Shown here piece after piece: positions 50,014 through 60,835 of a stretch of 64,000 nt of DNA; position 1 is the first letter of the stretch; each line of letters begins with the position of its first letter. A program made the position numbers and the translations under genes. The notes beneath the pieces were generated by a model. The model ran no database searches. It saw only the letters and a program-made list of their open reading frames with translations, and was not told the origin of the DNA. Location of the stretch: assembly GCF_017743975.1 (NCBI RefSeq), contig NZ_JAGHRC010000002.1, positions 124,001-188,000 on the forward strand, in the 5' to 3' direction. The stretch is from Ruegeria sp. R14_0 (GTDB lineage Bacteria > Pseudomonadota > Alphaproteobacteria > Rhodobacterales > Rhodobacteraceae).

Positions 50014-50913
50014 TTAATCTGCTGGCTTGCGTTGTTTGCGCGCGCTCTCTGGCTGCCAGCCCGGCGGGCCGAAAAACACGCCCAGCTTGTTGCCTAATCC
50101 GGGCATATTCCAGACATCCTTGAACAGCCGGGCAAAGCCATGAAGGAAGGCGACGAACGGGTTGACCGAGTCGATAGGCTTGACCAGGCCATAAACCACC
50201 TCTTCCTTTTCTTCCTCGAACGTGCCGAACATTCGGTCCCAGATGATCAGAATACCGGCATAGTTCTTGTCTAGGTATTTCGGGTTCGATCCATGGTGGA
50301 CGCGGTGATGCGATGGCGTGTTGAAGACGTATTCGATCGGACGCCAGAGCTTTTTGACCACCTCTGTATGCAGGGCCGTTTGATACAGTTGCACCAGCAG
50401 TTCCGCGACCAGCACCATGAACGGGTTGAAGCCCAGCAGCACCAGCGGCAGGTGAAAGAACAGCGGCCAAAGCCCATCCAGCGGACCGTGTCGATACGCC
50501 ACCGAGATATTAAAGAAAGGTGAGCTGTGATGGACCGAATGCGTGGCCCAGAGAAAGTTGATCCGGTGCAGAATCCGGTGTTCCCAGTAATAGGCGAGGT
50601 CAGCCAGGACCAGCACGATGATGAACGAGGCCCACGTCGTCGGGATATCGAACACCGCATATTGCGAGGCCCAGACATATGCGCCGATGTAAAAGCCGGC
50701 CAGCAGGATAAAGGTGATACCAATGAAGAAGGCCAGAGTGATGAAGTTGGTGACCGTGTCACCAACCATCGTCCAATTCAGTTTTTTAACGACGGCATAG
50801 CGGATCAACTCAAAGGCCAGAAAGGCCAAGGCAAAGACGAAGAACCAGTCGTCGATCATGGTTTCCCAGTAACTTAGGTGAAAGTCACTGATATGGCGGT
50901 TTAGGAAGTCCAT
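50014..50913 (-). CDS. Sterol desaturase / fatty acid hydroxylase family membrane protein
   Basis: A 299-residue membrane di-iron enzyme. Hydrophobic segments are seen at about 20-40, 50-80 and 85-110. The histidine boxes are complete: HRILH, HSVHHSS and, after more membrane segments, SHHRVHHG. The family hydroxylates or desaturates lipids, sterols and carotenoids; the substrate here is not clear. The ATG at 50913 has GGAG 8 nt upstream; a longer frame adds AT-rich sequence without family features. It precedes the DUF2141 gene in the same operon. Confidence 0.9.
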   Translation of the reverse strand: MDFLNRHISDFHLSYWETMIDDWFFVFALAFLAFELIRYAVVKKLNWTMVGDTVTNFITLAFFIGITFILLAGFYIGAYVWASQYAVFDIPTTWASFIIVLVLADLAYYWEHRILHRINFLWATHSVHHSSPFFNISVAYRHGPLDGLWPLFFHLPLVLLGFNPFMVLVAELLVQLYQTALHTEVVKKLWRPIEYVFNTPSHHRVHHGSNPKYLDKNYAGILIIWDRMFGTFEEEKEEVVYGLVKPIDSVNPFVAFLHGFARLFKDVWNMPGLGNKLGVFFGPPGWQPESARKQRKPAD

Positions 50914-51104
50914 CAAAGTACTCCGATTCCCGTTATTTGTCACATATGACAGTTTAATTGCAAAACGATCGCCAAAATTCAAGATGCACACCTTAAAAAA
51001 AGGCGTGCATTCCACGAGGTTATTGTTGTCACATCAGATTTTTTGCCAGGCCGGGGTGCCGTTCAGCAAAGAGCGTTCGTGTGGACAGTGAGCCACCCAG
51101 TCAC

Positions 51105-51902
51105 TCAGGTCTGGGCAGACAGCCTGCCAAACAGAACGTCCAACTGATCCGCGGCATTGCCAAGGCCGTAAGGCGCGTTCACGACGAACATGCCAGAGCC
51201 GATCATCCCGTGCCCTTTGCGCGCGGCGGGAAACTGCACCTCATGATGCAGCACTTTCGGAAAATCCCGTTTCGCCAAGGCGTCACGCATCGCCCGGTGG
51301 CGCCCGTTCGCAAGAATCGGATACCACAAGGCGATCACACCCACATTCCACTTGCGGTTCAGCGAGGCGATTATGCCGGGCAACCGCTCGTAGTCTGTTT
51401 TAACTTCGTAACTTGGGTCAATAAGCAACACACCACGTCGGGGCGTGGGCGGCAGCAGGGATTGTGCCAACTCGAACCCGTCCTGGCGATAGGTTCGCGC
51501 ATCGGTCGTCACCAAAGCCGCTGACAAGGCGCGGAATTCCTGTGGGTGCAGTTCGGCCAAATGCATCTTGTCCTTCGGGCGTAACAACTTCGCCGCGATC
51601 AGCGGTGACCCCGGATACGCGGACGGGCCATGTTGAGCCTGCACCGCTGCGATCGCCCGGCTCAGCGGGTGGTCGGCATCGAACCAACCGTCGGACTGAA
51701 CACGCTCGATCCCCGCCGCGGCCTCACCGGTCTGAATGGCCTGATCCGAGTCCAGATGGTACAGCCCGCGCCCCGAATGGGTTTCGATGTAGCTCAGCGG
51801 CTTATCCTTCTGGGTCAGATACGCCAGTGTTTCCGCCAAAATTGCGTGCTTGTGGACGTCAGCAAGGTTACCTGCGTGGTAAATATGTTGATATGAGAGC
51901 AT
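51105..51902 (-). CDS. rlmJ: 23S rRNA (adenine(2030)-N(6))-methyltransferase
   Basis: A 265-residue methyltransferase that modifies A2030 of 23S rRNA. It starts with MLSYQHIYHAGNLADVHKH, the family signature, followed by IETHSGRGLY, the SAM-binding motif I region. The catalytic DPSYEV (the DPPY-type motif) lies within GVLLIDPSYE. GMFVVNAPYGL near the end is also conserved. AAGG spaced 5 nt supports the ATG at 51902. It is divergent from mreB; a GCTGATT/AATCAGC hairpin sits in the 155-bp gap. Confidence 0.94.
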   Translation of the reverse strand: MLSYQHIYHAGNLADVHKHAILAETLAYLTQKDKPLSYIETHSGRGLYHLDSDQAIQTGEAAAGIERVQSDGWFDADHPLSRAIAAVQAQHGPSAYPGSPLIAAKLLRPKDKMHLAELHPQEFRALSAALVTTDARTYRQDGFELAQSLLPPTPRRGVLLIDPSYEVKTDYERLPGIIASLNRKWNVGVIALWYPILANGRHRAMRDALAKRDFPKVLHHEVQFPAARKGHGMIGSGMFVVNAPYGLGNAADQLDVLFGRLSAQT

Positions 51903-51991
51903 TTTGCCTTCTAAAGTCCCTACCATTAAGGCGGAAAGGTGCTGATTGCCGTGGAATCAGCCCTTTTACCGGGCGAGTTGGCACCCTATAA

Positions 51992-53104
<1,113 letters not shown>

Positions 53105-53163
53105 GGCGCGCACCCTTTACCAAATAGGGTAAATTCGGCACGAGCAGCACGGGAAGGTTACCT

Positions 53164-54066
53164 GTGGCAAAAGACCGATCACAGCGCGATGAATACACGA
53201 CCCCCTTGCGCCGCCTGTTGCTGGGGATCGTCGTGTTGTGTCTGCTCGGCATCTTTCTGATCTGGCGGATCGACAGCCCGCGCGTGGAACGGTTTCGTGC
53301 GCAAGTCGTAGACCGTGTTGTGCCCTCGATGGAATGGGCCATGGTCCCGGTCACCGCCGCCGTCAATCTGGTACGCGATTTCCAAAGCTACCAACGGCTC
53401 AGCGCCCAGAACCAGGAACTGCGCAGCGAATTGCGTATCATGCGCGCCTGGAAAGAAGCGGCGCTGCAACTTGAACAGGAAAACGCCCGACTGCTGGACC
53501 TGAACAATGTCCGTCTGGACCCGCGCCTGACCTACATCACCGGGGTTGTGATGGCAGACAGCGGCTCGCCGTTCCGCCAGTCTGTCCTGCTGAACGTAGG
53601 AGAGCGGGACGGTATTCGCGATGGCTGGGCCACAATGGACGGGATTGGTGTCGTTGGGCGCATCTCGGGTGTTGGCCCGGACACCGCGCGGGTGATCCTG
53701 ATGACAGATGCCTCCAGCGCGATTCCAGCCACGATACAACCATCCGGCCAGACCGCCTTGATCACCGGCGACAACACCCAGTCCCCGTCAGTCGAATTCC
53801 TTGAGAACCGTGAACTGGTCCGCCCGGGTGACCGCGTTGTGACCTCGGGCGATGGCGGCGTGTTCCCCGGCGGTCTGCTGATTGGCCAGATCACCGAAGA
53901 CCCCGGGGGGCGCCTGCGCGTGCGCTTGTCGGCAGATTTCGAACGGCTCGAATTCCTACGAGTACTGCGCTTTCATTCGGCCCCCGTGATCACCGATCCG
54001 GGTGACATTGTCGGGCCCCGCCGACCCGAAGCCGCCCTGACCCCGTCGGAGACAGGTGATGGATAG
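53164..54066 (+). CDS. mreC: Rod shape-determining protein MreC
   Basis: A 300-residue bitopic inner-membrane protein of the elongasome. One membrane segment (about 18-36: LLLGIVVLCLLGIFLIW) is followed by a coiled coil (SYQRLSAQNQELRSELRIM) and a periplasmic beta domain with VLLNVGERDGIRDGWATM and VVTSGDGGVFPGGLLIG, typical MreC blocks. The start is GTG at 53164 after GGAAGG. Its last codons overlap mreD by 8 bp. It links MreB to PBP2 and RodA. Confidence 0.95.
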   Translation: MAKDRSQRDEYTTPLRRLLLGIVVLCLLGIFLIWRIDSPRVERFRAQVVDRVVPSMEWAMVPVTAAVNLVRDFQSYQRLSAQNQELRSELRIMRAWKEAALQLEQENARLLDLNNVRLDPRLTYITGVVMADSGSPFRQSVLLNVGERDGIRDGWATMDGIGVVGRISGVGPDTARVILMTDASSAIPATIQPSGQTALITGDNTQSPSVEFLENRELVRPGDRVVTSGDGGVFPGGLLIGQITEDPGGRLRVRLSADFERLEFLRVLRFHSAPVITDPGDIVGPRRPEAALTPSETGDG

Positions 54067-54595
54067 GCAAATCTCGCATATCTGGATCATGCGGGCGCTG
54101 TACCTTTTTCTGGCGGTGCTGATCATGTTCCTGCATCTTCTGCCGCTGGACACGCAGCCCGATCGCTGGCCATTTCCTGACTTTCTGATCGCGATGACAT
54201 TCGTTTGGGTTTTGCGCCAACCCGACTATGTTCCGATCCTTCTTGTTGCGGCAGTGATGTTGATGGCGGACCTGCTGTTGCAGCGTCCCCCAGGGCTGTT
54301 GGCCGCCCTTGTCGTATTGGGAACCGGTTATCTGCGCTCGGCCGCGCCGGGGATGCGGGATGCGGGCTTTGTCGCCGAATGGACAAGTGCCGCTGTGGTG
54401 ATCACAGGGGTTTTCCTTTTGAACCGCGTCATTCTTGCTATTCTGTCCGTACAACAAGCGGCATTGGGCCCGGTGGTGGTGCAAGTGGTTTTGACAATTG
54501 CAGTCTATCCTCTGTTCGTTCTTCTCAGCCAAAACGTGTTTGGCGTCCGGCGCGTGTCGGTGTCCGACTCTGTCACCGGAGGAGCGCGGGCATGA
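54059..54595 (+). CDS. mreD: Rod shape-determining protein MreD
   Basis: A 178-residue inner-membrane protein with about five hydrophobic segments (from IMRALYLFLAVLIMFLHLLP onward). The pattern RWPFPDFLIAMTFVWVLRQPDYVP is characteristic of the MreD family. It overlaps mreC by 8 bp and mrdA by 4 bp (ATGA), showing tight coupling. The ATG at 54059 is chosen; a GTG one codon earlier would also be possible. Confidence 0.93.
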   Translation: MDRQISHIWIMRALYLFLAVLIMFLHLLPLDTQPDRWPFPDFLIAMTFVWVLRQPDYVPILLVAAVMLMADLLLQRPPGLLAALVVLGTGYLRSAAPGMRDAGFVAEWTSAAVVITGVFLLNRVILAILSVQQAALGPVVVQVVLTIAVYPLFVLLSQNVFGVRRVSVSDSVTGGARA

Positions 54596-56541
54596 AACAG
54601 CGTAAGCCAAAAAGCCAGGGCCTGGCCTACAAGCGCCTGCCCCGCAGGGCTTTGGTCCTGGGCGGGCTGCAGGCGGCTTTCATCGGTGGTCTGGCGGCCC
54701 GCATGCGGTTTATGCAGGTGGATCAGGCTGACGAATACCGCCTGCTGGCCGAGGAAAACCGGATCAACATTCGCTTGATCCCACCGACGCGCGGTCGCAT
54801 TTATGACCGCACCGGCCAGATCATTGGCCAGAACACGCAGTCTTATCGCATTGTGATGGTCCGCGAAGACGCGGGTGATGTCGACAAGGTCATTGCCAAA
54901 CTTTCCGAGCTGATCCCTCTTACACAGGATGAAATTGATCGCGCCAAGACCGAAATGCGCCGATCCGCTCCGTTCCTGCCCGTCACGCTGGCCGATCAGG
55001 TTACGTGGGAGGATATTTCGAAAGTCGCCGTCAACGCGCCTGCCCTGCCTGGCGTCACGCCCGAGGTCGGCACCGCGCGCCTCTACCCCCGGTACGAGGA
55101 TTTTGCCCATGTGGTCGGTTATGTCGGGCCCGTCAGCGACTATGACCTCAGCCAGATCGAAGACCCCGAGCCTGTTCTGCGCATTCCACGGTTCCAGATC
55201 GGCAAGGTCGGGCTGGAAGCCAAACAAGAAAGTATGTTGCGCGGCAAAGCAGGCGCAAAGCGGGTCGAGGTCAACGCAACGGGCCGCGTCATGCGCGAAC
55301 TTGACCGGCAAGAGGGCGAGGCCGGGGCCGATCTGCAATTGTCCGTCGATGCGGACCTTCAGCAATATGCCCAAGCGCGCCTGGCCGGTGAAAGCGCTGC
55401 TGCAGTCGTCATTGATTGTGAAACCGGAGACATAAGGGCGATCAGTTCGGCCCCCAGTTTCGACCCCAATCTGTTTGTACGCGGCATCTCGGTCGCGGAT
55501 TACCGCACGCTGACGGATGACAAGTATCGTCCGCTTGCAAACAAGACGGTGCAGGGAACCTATCCGCCCGGATCGACCTTCAAAATGATCACCGCGATGG
55601 CCGCGCTTGAGGCCGGCGTGGTCGGCCCTGGCAACACGGTCTATTGCCCCGGTCACCTGAAAGTCGGCAGCCGCCGGTTCCACTGCTGGAAGCGCGGTGG
55701 GCACGGAACGGTGGACCTGAACCTGTCACTCAAACGCAGCTGCGACGTTTATTACTACGATGTGGCACTGCGCACCGGAATCGACAATATCTCGGAAATG
55801 GCGCGCAAGTTCGGCTTGGGTGTCAAGCACGACATCCCGATGTCCGCCGTCGCGGCGGGTCTGGCACCCAATCAGGCTTGGAAAGAGAGGGTTCACGGGG
55901 AAAGCTGGCTGGTGGGTGACACCGCCAATGCTTCGATCGGGCAAGGGTTTATGCTGGCCTCACCGCTGCAGCTTGCCGTCATGACTGCGCGTATCGCTAC
56001 GGGCCGGGCCGTGAAACCACGCTTGGTTCGGTCCGTGAACGGTATCGAAGAACCCTCGGGCGCGGGCGAGCCGCTGGACGTCAACCCAGCCAATTTGGAA
56101 CAGGTGCGCAAAGCGATGTTCTCGGTCTCGAATGACCGGGGCGGCACGGCGTATCGCAGCCGCATCATCGCCGATGATCTGCGTATGGCGGGCAAGACCG
56201 GAACCAGCCAGGTGCGCAACATCACCAAGGCCGAGCGTGCGGCCGGTGTGATCCGCAATGAAGATCTGCCCTGGGAACGGCGCGACCACGCCTTGTTCGT
56301 CAGCTATGCACCCTATGACAATCCGAAATACGCCATTGCGGTTGTGGTCGAGCACGGCGGCGGCGGTTCCAAGGCCGCGGCCCCGGTCGCGCGCGATATC
56401 ATGCTGCAGGCGCTTTATAACGGCACGCCGCCGCTTGAGGCATATCCAGTCGCTGATCGCGAGCGCATCAAGGAACAGCAAAAACGGCTTGAAGGCGACC
56501 GCCGCCCCAAAGCGCGCCCGTCCGAAAAGGACCGCGCATGA
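54592..56541 (+). CDS. mrdA: Penicillin-binding protein 2 (elongation transpeptidase)
   Basis: A 649-residue class B PBP that crosslinks peptidoglycan during elongation. A basic N terminus and one membrane anchor (about 20-40) are followed by the pedestal with ENRINIRLIPPTRGRIYDR. The transpeptidase has S328 in PPGSTFKM, KRSCDVYYYD with the SxN-type motif, and K535 in AGKTGTSQ. The frame is open 387 bp further upstream, but that part overlaps mreD out of frame; the ATG at 54592 shares ATGA with the mreD stop. Confidence 0.96.
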   Translation: MKQRKPKSQGLAYKRLPRRALVLGGLQAAFIGGLAARMRFMQVDQADEYRLLAEENRINIRLIPPTRGRIYDRTGQIIGQNTQSYRIVMVREDAGDVDKVIAKLSELIPLTQDEIDRAKTEMRRSAPFLPVTLADQVTWEDISKVAVNAPALPGVTPEVGTARLYPRYEDFAHVVGYVGPVSDYDLSQIEDPEPVLRIPRFQIGKVGLEAKQESMLRGKAGAKRVEVNATGRVMRELDRQEGEAGADLQLSVDADLQQYAQARLAGESAAAVVIDCETGDIRAISSAPSFDPNLFVRGISVADYRTLTDDKYRPLANKTVQGTYPPGSTFKMITAMAALEAGVVGPGNTVYCPGHLKVGSRRFHCWKRGGHGTVDLNLSLKRSCDVYYYDVALRTGIDNISEMARKFGLGVKHDIPMSAVAAGLAPNQAWKERVHGESWLVGDTANASIGQGFMLASPLQLAVMTARIATGRAVKPRLVRSVNGIEEPSGAGEPLDVNPANLEQVRKAMFSVSNDRGGTAYRSRIIADDLRMAGKTGTSQVRNITKAERAAGVIRNEDLPWERRDHALFVSYAPYDNPKYAIAVVVEHGGGGSKAAAPVARDIMLQALYNGTPPLEAYPVADRERIKEQQKRLEGDRRPKARPSEKDRA

Positions 56542-57677
56542 GCTATCTTGAGTATGCCGTCAAATCTACGCCGACCGGGTTTCGCAAGTTCCTGTTTATG
56601 AACTGGCCGCTGACGCTGTTATTGATCAGCGTCGCCAGCGCTGGCTTCCTGATGCTGTACTCTGTCGCGGGTGGGTCGTGGATGCCGTGGGCCGAACCGC
56701 AACTGGAGCGTTTCGGGCTGGGCTTGACTGTGATGTTCATCATCGCGCTGGTGCCGATCTGGTTCTGGCGCAACATGTCGGTTCTGGCCTATCTGGGCTC
56801 GATTGTCCTTTTGGTTTTTGTGGAGCTGTTCGGCACCATCGGTATGGGCGCGCAGCGATGGATCGACCTTGGCTTCATGCGATTGCAGCCATCTGAGGTG
56901 ATGAAGGTCGCGCTGGTCATGGTCTTGGCGGCCTATTACGACTGGCTGCCTTCGCACAAAACCTCGCGCCCGCTTTGGGTCTTGATCCCGGTGGCCCTGA
57001 TCCTGATCCCGACGGCCATGGTCCTCAAGCAACCTGATCTTGGGACATCGATCCTGTTGCTGGCGGCAGGCGGGGGCCTGATGTTTCTGGCCGGTGTCCA
57101 CTGGGCCTATTTCGCGGCCGTTATCGCCGCCGTTGTCGGGTTGATAGCGACGGTGTTCAACAGCCGCGGGACCGAGTGGCAATTGCTCAAGGACTACCAG
57201 TTCCGCCGCATCGACACGTTCCTTGATCCCTCGACCGACCCGCTGGGGGCTGGCTATCACATTACGCAGTCCAAAATCGCACTTGGTTCGGGAGGCTGGA
57301 ACGGGCGCGGGTTCATGCAGGGCACTCAGTCGCGCCTGAACTTCCTGCCCGAAAAACACACTGATTTTATCTTTACCACGCTGGCCGAAGAGTTCGGATT
57401 TGTCGGTGGCATCACCCTGCTGGTCCTTTACGCGCTGATCATCATCTTCTGCATGGTCACGGCTCTGGCCACCAAAGACCGGTTTTCGTCGCTGGTAACG
57501 CTGGGCATTGCGCTGAACTTCTTCCTGTTCTTTGCGGTCAACATGTCGATGGTCATGGGCTTAGCACCGGTTGTGGGTGTACCCCTGCCAATGGTCAGCT
57601 ATGGCGGTTCGGCCATGCTGGTTTTGATGGCAGCCTTCGGTATCGTCCAAAGCGCGCATATCCACCGCCCCCGTTAA
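56538..57677 (+). CDS. rodA: Peptidoglycan glycosyltransferase RodA (SEDS family)
   Basis: A 379-residue polytopic SEDS glycosyltransferase that polymerises lipid II with PBP2. About ten membrane segments are present. Family blocks are RWIDLGFMRLQPSE, QPDLGTSILLLAAG, GYHITQSKIALGSGGWNGRG and EKHTDFIFTTLAEEFGFVG, followed by PLPMVSYGGSAML at the end. The catalytic aspartate of SEDS proteins lies in the extracellular loop around TDPLGAGYH. It overlaps mrdA by 4 bp and closes the rod-shape operon. Confidence 0.96.
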   Translation: MSYLEYAVKSTPTGFRKFLFMNWPLTLLLISVASAGFLMLYSVAGGSWMPWAEPQLERFGLGLTVMFIIALVPIWFWRNMSVLAYLGSIVLLVFVELFGTIGMGAQRWIDLGFMRLQPSEVMKVALVMVLAAYYDWLPSHKTSRPLWVLIPVALILIPTAMVLKQPDLGTSILLLAAGGGLMFLAGVHWAYFAAVIAAVVGLIATVFNSRGTEWQLLKDYQFRRIDTFLDPSTDPLGAGYHITQSKIALGSGGWNGRGFMQGTQSRLNFLPEKHTDFIFTTLAEEFGFVGGITLLVLYALIIIFCMVTALATKDRFSSLVTLGIALNFFLFFAVNMSMVMGLAPVVGVPLPMVSYGGSAMLVLMAAFGIVQSAHIHRPR

Positions 57678-57692
57678 TCTGAAAGGCCCTTC

Positions 57693-58625
57693 ATGCCAGT
57701 AAACGTCCTGTTTTCCGCGCGCCCTGAACAATGGCCCGTGTATGAACCGCTGCTGTCCGAGGGTCTGACCCAAGCCGGTCTGGACTTCCACCTCGCGACC
57801 GATTTTGAACCGGATCAGGTCGATTACGTGGTCTATTCCCCCGCCAGTGGATTGCTGGACTTCTCGCCCTTTACACGCCTGAAAGCGGTTCTGAGCCTGT
57901 GGGCCGGGGTCGAGAAAATCGCGGGCAATGACACGCTGACCGTTCCCTTGGCACGGATGGTGGATGACGGGTTGATGCAGGGCATGACGGAATGGGTGGT
58001 CGGACAGGTGCTGCGCTATCACCTGGGTATGGATCGCTATATCACAGTCCAGGACGGCGTTTGGGCCCCTGATGCCCCGCCGCTTGCGACCCAACGGCAT
58101 GTCTGCGTGCTGGGTTTGGGTGCGTTGGGTGAGGCTGCTGCGCGAGCGCTCGCCGCGCTGAACTTCAACGTGACGGGGTGGAGCCGTACCGCAAAGGATA
58201 TCCCCAGAGTAACCTGCCTGCACGGAGCCGAAGGGTTGCGCACCGCGTTGTCCAGTGCCGAGATCGTGGTTTTGCTGCTGCCCGACACCCCCGCCACCGA
58301 AAACGCGATGAACGCAGACACGCTGGCCTTGCTGCCCAAAGGCGCGCGGATCATCAACCCCGGTCGTGGCCCGCTGATCGATGACGACGCCTTACTGGCC
58401 GCGTTGGATGTAGGTCAGATCGGTCATGCGACACTGGACGTGTTCCGCGTGGAACCTCTGCCTGCGGAACACCCATACTGGGCGCACCCCAAGGTCACTG
58501 TCACACCGCATATCGCGTCGGAAACCCGCCCAGTCACTGCGGCGCAGGTCATCTGTCAGAACATCATCCGAGGGGAGGAAGGCAAACCCTTCCTTCACCT
58601 CGTTGACCGTTCTCTGGGCTACTAA
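57693..58625 (+). CDS. ghrA: Glyoxylate/hydroxypyruvate reductase A
   Basis: A 310-residue D-2-hydroxyacid dehydrogenase close to GhrA. The Rossmann motif is LGLGALGEAAARAL (about 139-152), NPGRGPLIDDDALLAAL carries the catalytic arginine region, and DVFRVEPLPAEHPYWAHP is followed by VTPHIAS with the catalytic histidine. LWAGVEKI near residue 70 is typical of GhrA. It uses NADPH or NADH to reduce glyoxylate and hydroxypyruvate. It lies 15 bp after rodA and may be read through from the mre operon; it converges with the M3 peptidase gene by 4 bp. Confidence 0.92.
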   Translation: MPVNVLFSARPEQWPVYEPLLSEGLTQAGLDFHLATDFEPDQVDYVVYSPASGLLDFSPFTRLKAVLSLWAGVEKIAGNDTLTVPLARMVDDGLMQGMTEWVVGQVLRYHLGMDRYITVQDGVWAPDAPPLATQRHVCVLGLGALGEAAARALAALNFNVTGWSRTAKDIPRVTCLHGAEGLRTALSSAEIVVLLLPDTPATENAMNADTLALLPKGARIINPGRGPLIDDDALLAALDVGQIGHATLDVFRVEPLPAEHPYWAHPKVTVTPHIASETRPVTAAQVICQNIIRGEEGKPFLHLVDRSLGY

Positions 58626-60637
58626 GCCGCGATTAGCCCACGGCCTTTCAACAGCGCCTCAACCCCCGGCAAACGCCCGCGGAAGGCCAGATAGAGGTCT
58701 TCCGCCTCGCGGGAACCACCGGTGGAAAGGATGTTTTCTTCAAGCGCCTTGGCGCGGTCCGGGTCAAAAGCTCCGCCAGCCTCTTCAAAAGCAGCGAAGG
58801 CGTCCGCGTCCATGACCTCGGACCACATATAGCTGTAGTAGCCCGAACTGTACCCGTCGCCCGCAAACACATGCGCAAAATGCGGTGTGGCGTGTCGCAT
58901 CCTAATGGCTTGCGGCATACCGATTTCAGCCAATACCTCAGCCTGTTTTGCCATCGGATCGGCTGGTGCCGCGCCATCGTGGAACGCCAAGTCAACCAGC
59001 GCCGAGGCCACGTATTCCACCGTTTGGAACCCCTGATCGAAGTTTGCGGCTTTCAAAACCTTCTCCAACATTTCCTGCGGCATTGGTTCGCCGGTCTCAG
59101 CATGCGTAGCAAACTCAGCCAGCACTTCGGGCACTTCCAGCCAGTGTTCGTAAAGCTGGCTGGGCAATTCCACGAAATCGCGCGCAACACTGGTGCCCGA
59201 TATGCTTTCATAGGTCACGTTGGACAGCATCTGATGCAGGGCGTGACCGAATTCGTGGAACAATGTGCGTGCATCGTCATAGGACAACAGCGCCGGGTTG
59301 CCTTTGGCAAAGTTGCAGACGTTGATCACGATAGGGGCCTGCACCTCGGGGAACTTCGCCTGGCTCCGCATTGCGCTGCACCACGCGCCTGAGCGTTTCG
59401 ATCCGCGCGCGAAGTAATCGCCTATGAACACAGCGATATGCTGACCATCTCGCGTCACTTCCCATGCACGACAATCCGGATGGTACAGCGGCACGTCCAA
59501 TGGCGCGAACTCCAGGCCGAACAGGCGGTTGGCGCAGGCAAAAGACGCCTCGATCATTCGGTCGAGCTGGAGGTAGGGCTTCAGCGCCGCCTCATCCAGA
59601 TCATGTTCGGCCTTGCGGCGTTTCTCGGCGTAGTAGCGCCAGTCCCAAGCCTCAAGCGGGCCGTTGACACCATCGTCCTGCATCATTGCGGTCAGGATTT
59701 CCGCATCCGCATCCGTTCTTTTCTTGGCTGGCTCCCAAACCTGCATCAACAGATCACGAACTCTGTCCGGCGTGCGCGCCATTTCGGTTTCCAGCTTGTA
59801 GGCTGCGAAATTGGGGTAGCCCAACAGTTTGGCCCGTTCTTCCCGCAGGTTCAGAACCTCTGCCGCAATCTCGCGGTTGTCAGTTTCACCGCCATTGGCT
59901 CCGCGCGCGGTCCAGGCGCGGTAGGCTTTCTCACGCAGATCGCGACGGGGAGAGAATTGCAGGAATGGCACGATCAGGGACCGGGACAAGGTGACCACGG
60001 GACCATCTGCGCCCTTCTCTTCCCCGGCGGCGCGGGCGGCATTCACGACGAAATCGGGCAACCCTTCCAGGTCACCCTCAGACAGGTCCATGTACCAATC
60101 GCGCTCGTCGGCGAGCAGGTTTTGAGTGAAGGAGGTTCCCAGCGAGGCCAAACGCGATTTGATGTCTTGCATGCGGTCGTCATCTGCGCCTTCCAGCGCC
60201 GCGCCTGCCCGGACAAACCCGCGATGGGTCAACATCAAAACGCGAGCCTGTTCTTCCGTCAGCTCCAGCTCATCCTTGCGCGCCCAAAGATCGGCCACGC
60301 GCTGAAACAGTGCCTTGTTCGACGATATCCCTGAGAAATGCGCCGACAGCTTTGGAGAAAATTCGCGTTGCAGCTCTTCCCGCTTCGCATTGCTGTCTGC
60401 CCCTGCAACAGTGAAAAACACAGACAGCACCTTGTCCATCTGCTCGCCCGCCGCTTCGAGCGCTTCGATCGTATTGGCAAAGCTGGGCTGTTCAGGGCTA
60501 TTTGCAATCGCGTCGATCTGCGTGTTGTGGGCGGCCATGGCCTGTTCCAACGCGGGCGCGAAATCCTCATCCGAAATTTCGGCGAAAGGTGCGATTTCGA
60601 ACGGCGTGGTCCAGTCGGACAGGATCGGGTTGGTCAT
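58622..60637 (-). CDS. M3 family zinc metallopeptidase (oligopeptidase A / Dcp type)
   Basis: A 671-residue cytosolic metallopeptidase that degrades short peptides. The zinc motif HEFGH is at 461-465 inside LFHEFGHALHQML, with the third ligand in SQLYEHWLEVPEV. The C terminus has FAHVFAGDGYSSGYYSYMWSEV, the substrate-binding Tyr cluster of the family. There is no signal peptide. Whether it is OpdA-like or a peptidyl-dipeptidase (Dcp) cannot be fixed by eye. A 198-bp gap to the next gene contains two perfect hairpins. Confidence 0.93.
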   Translation of the reverse strand: MTNPILSDWTTPFEIAPFAEISDEDFAPALEQAMAAHNTQIDAIANSPEQPSFANTIEALEAAGEQMDKVLSVFFTVAGADSNAKREELQREFSPKLSAHFSGISSNKALFQRVADLWARKDELELTEEQARVLMLTHRGFVRAGAALEGADDDRMQDIKSRLASLGTSFTQNLLADERDWYMDLSEGDLEGLPDFVVNAARAAGEEKGADGPVVTLSRSLIVPFLQFSPRRDLREKAYRAWTARGANGGETDNREIAAEVLNLREERAKLLGYPNFAAYKLETEMARTPDRVRDLLMQVWEPAKKRTDADAEILTAMMQDDGVNGPLEAWDWRYYAEKRRKAEHDLDEAALKPYLQLDRMIEASFACANRLFGLEFAPLDVPLYHPDCRAWEVTRDGQHIAVFIGDYFARGSKRSGAWCSAMRSQAKFPEVQAPIVINVCNFAKGNPALLSYDDARTLFHEFGHALHQMLSNVTYESISGTSVARDFVELPSQLYEHWLEVPEVLAEFATHAETGEPMPQEMLEKVLKAANFDQGFQTVEYVASALVDLAFHDGAAPADPMAKQAEVLAEIGMPQAIRMRHATPHFAHVFAGDGYSSGYYSYMWSEVMDADAFAAFEEAGGAFDPDRAKALEENILSTGGSREAEDLYLAFRGRLPGVEALLKGRGLIAA

Positions 60638-60771
60638 GCGGATCTCCTTTGCTGGTCAAGCTAGGGAGCGGGAACAGGATGGTCCAGAGGTCGCCCTGAA
60701 TATGGCCGCGAAAAAGGCGAAGATTTGGAGATGCCACAGCCGTAGCGAACAGGGTCTCCCGCCCCTGCAGC

Positions 60772-60826
60772 GCGCATCAAAGATGCGCCTTGGCAGGGTT
60801 GGGCCGGGCCGCGCGCAGGCGCGCGG
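60772..60826. other. Two perfect hairpins between the M3 peptidase and ThiF-type genes
   Basis: GCGCATC-AAA-GATGCGC (60772-60788) and CCGCGCGC-AG-GCGCGCGG (60809-60826) follow the ThiF-type stop on the minus strand. Neither has a T-run, so a Rho-dependent or RNA-protecting end is more likely than an intrinsic terminator. The rest of the gap shows no gene. Confidence 0.5.
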
Positions 60827-60835
60827 CGGTTGCGC

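Noticed and set aside
54205-54591. N-terminal extension of PBP2 by 129 residues
   Set aside because: It overlaps mreD out of frame. ATG 54592 overlaps the mreD stop and begins a normal PBP2.
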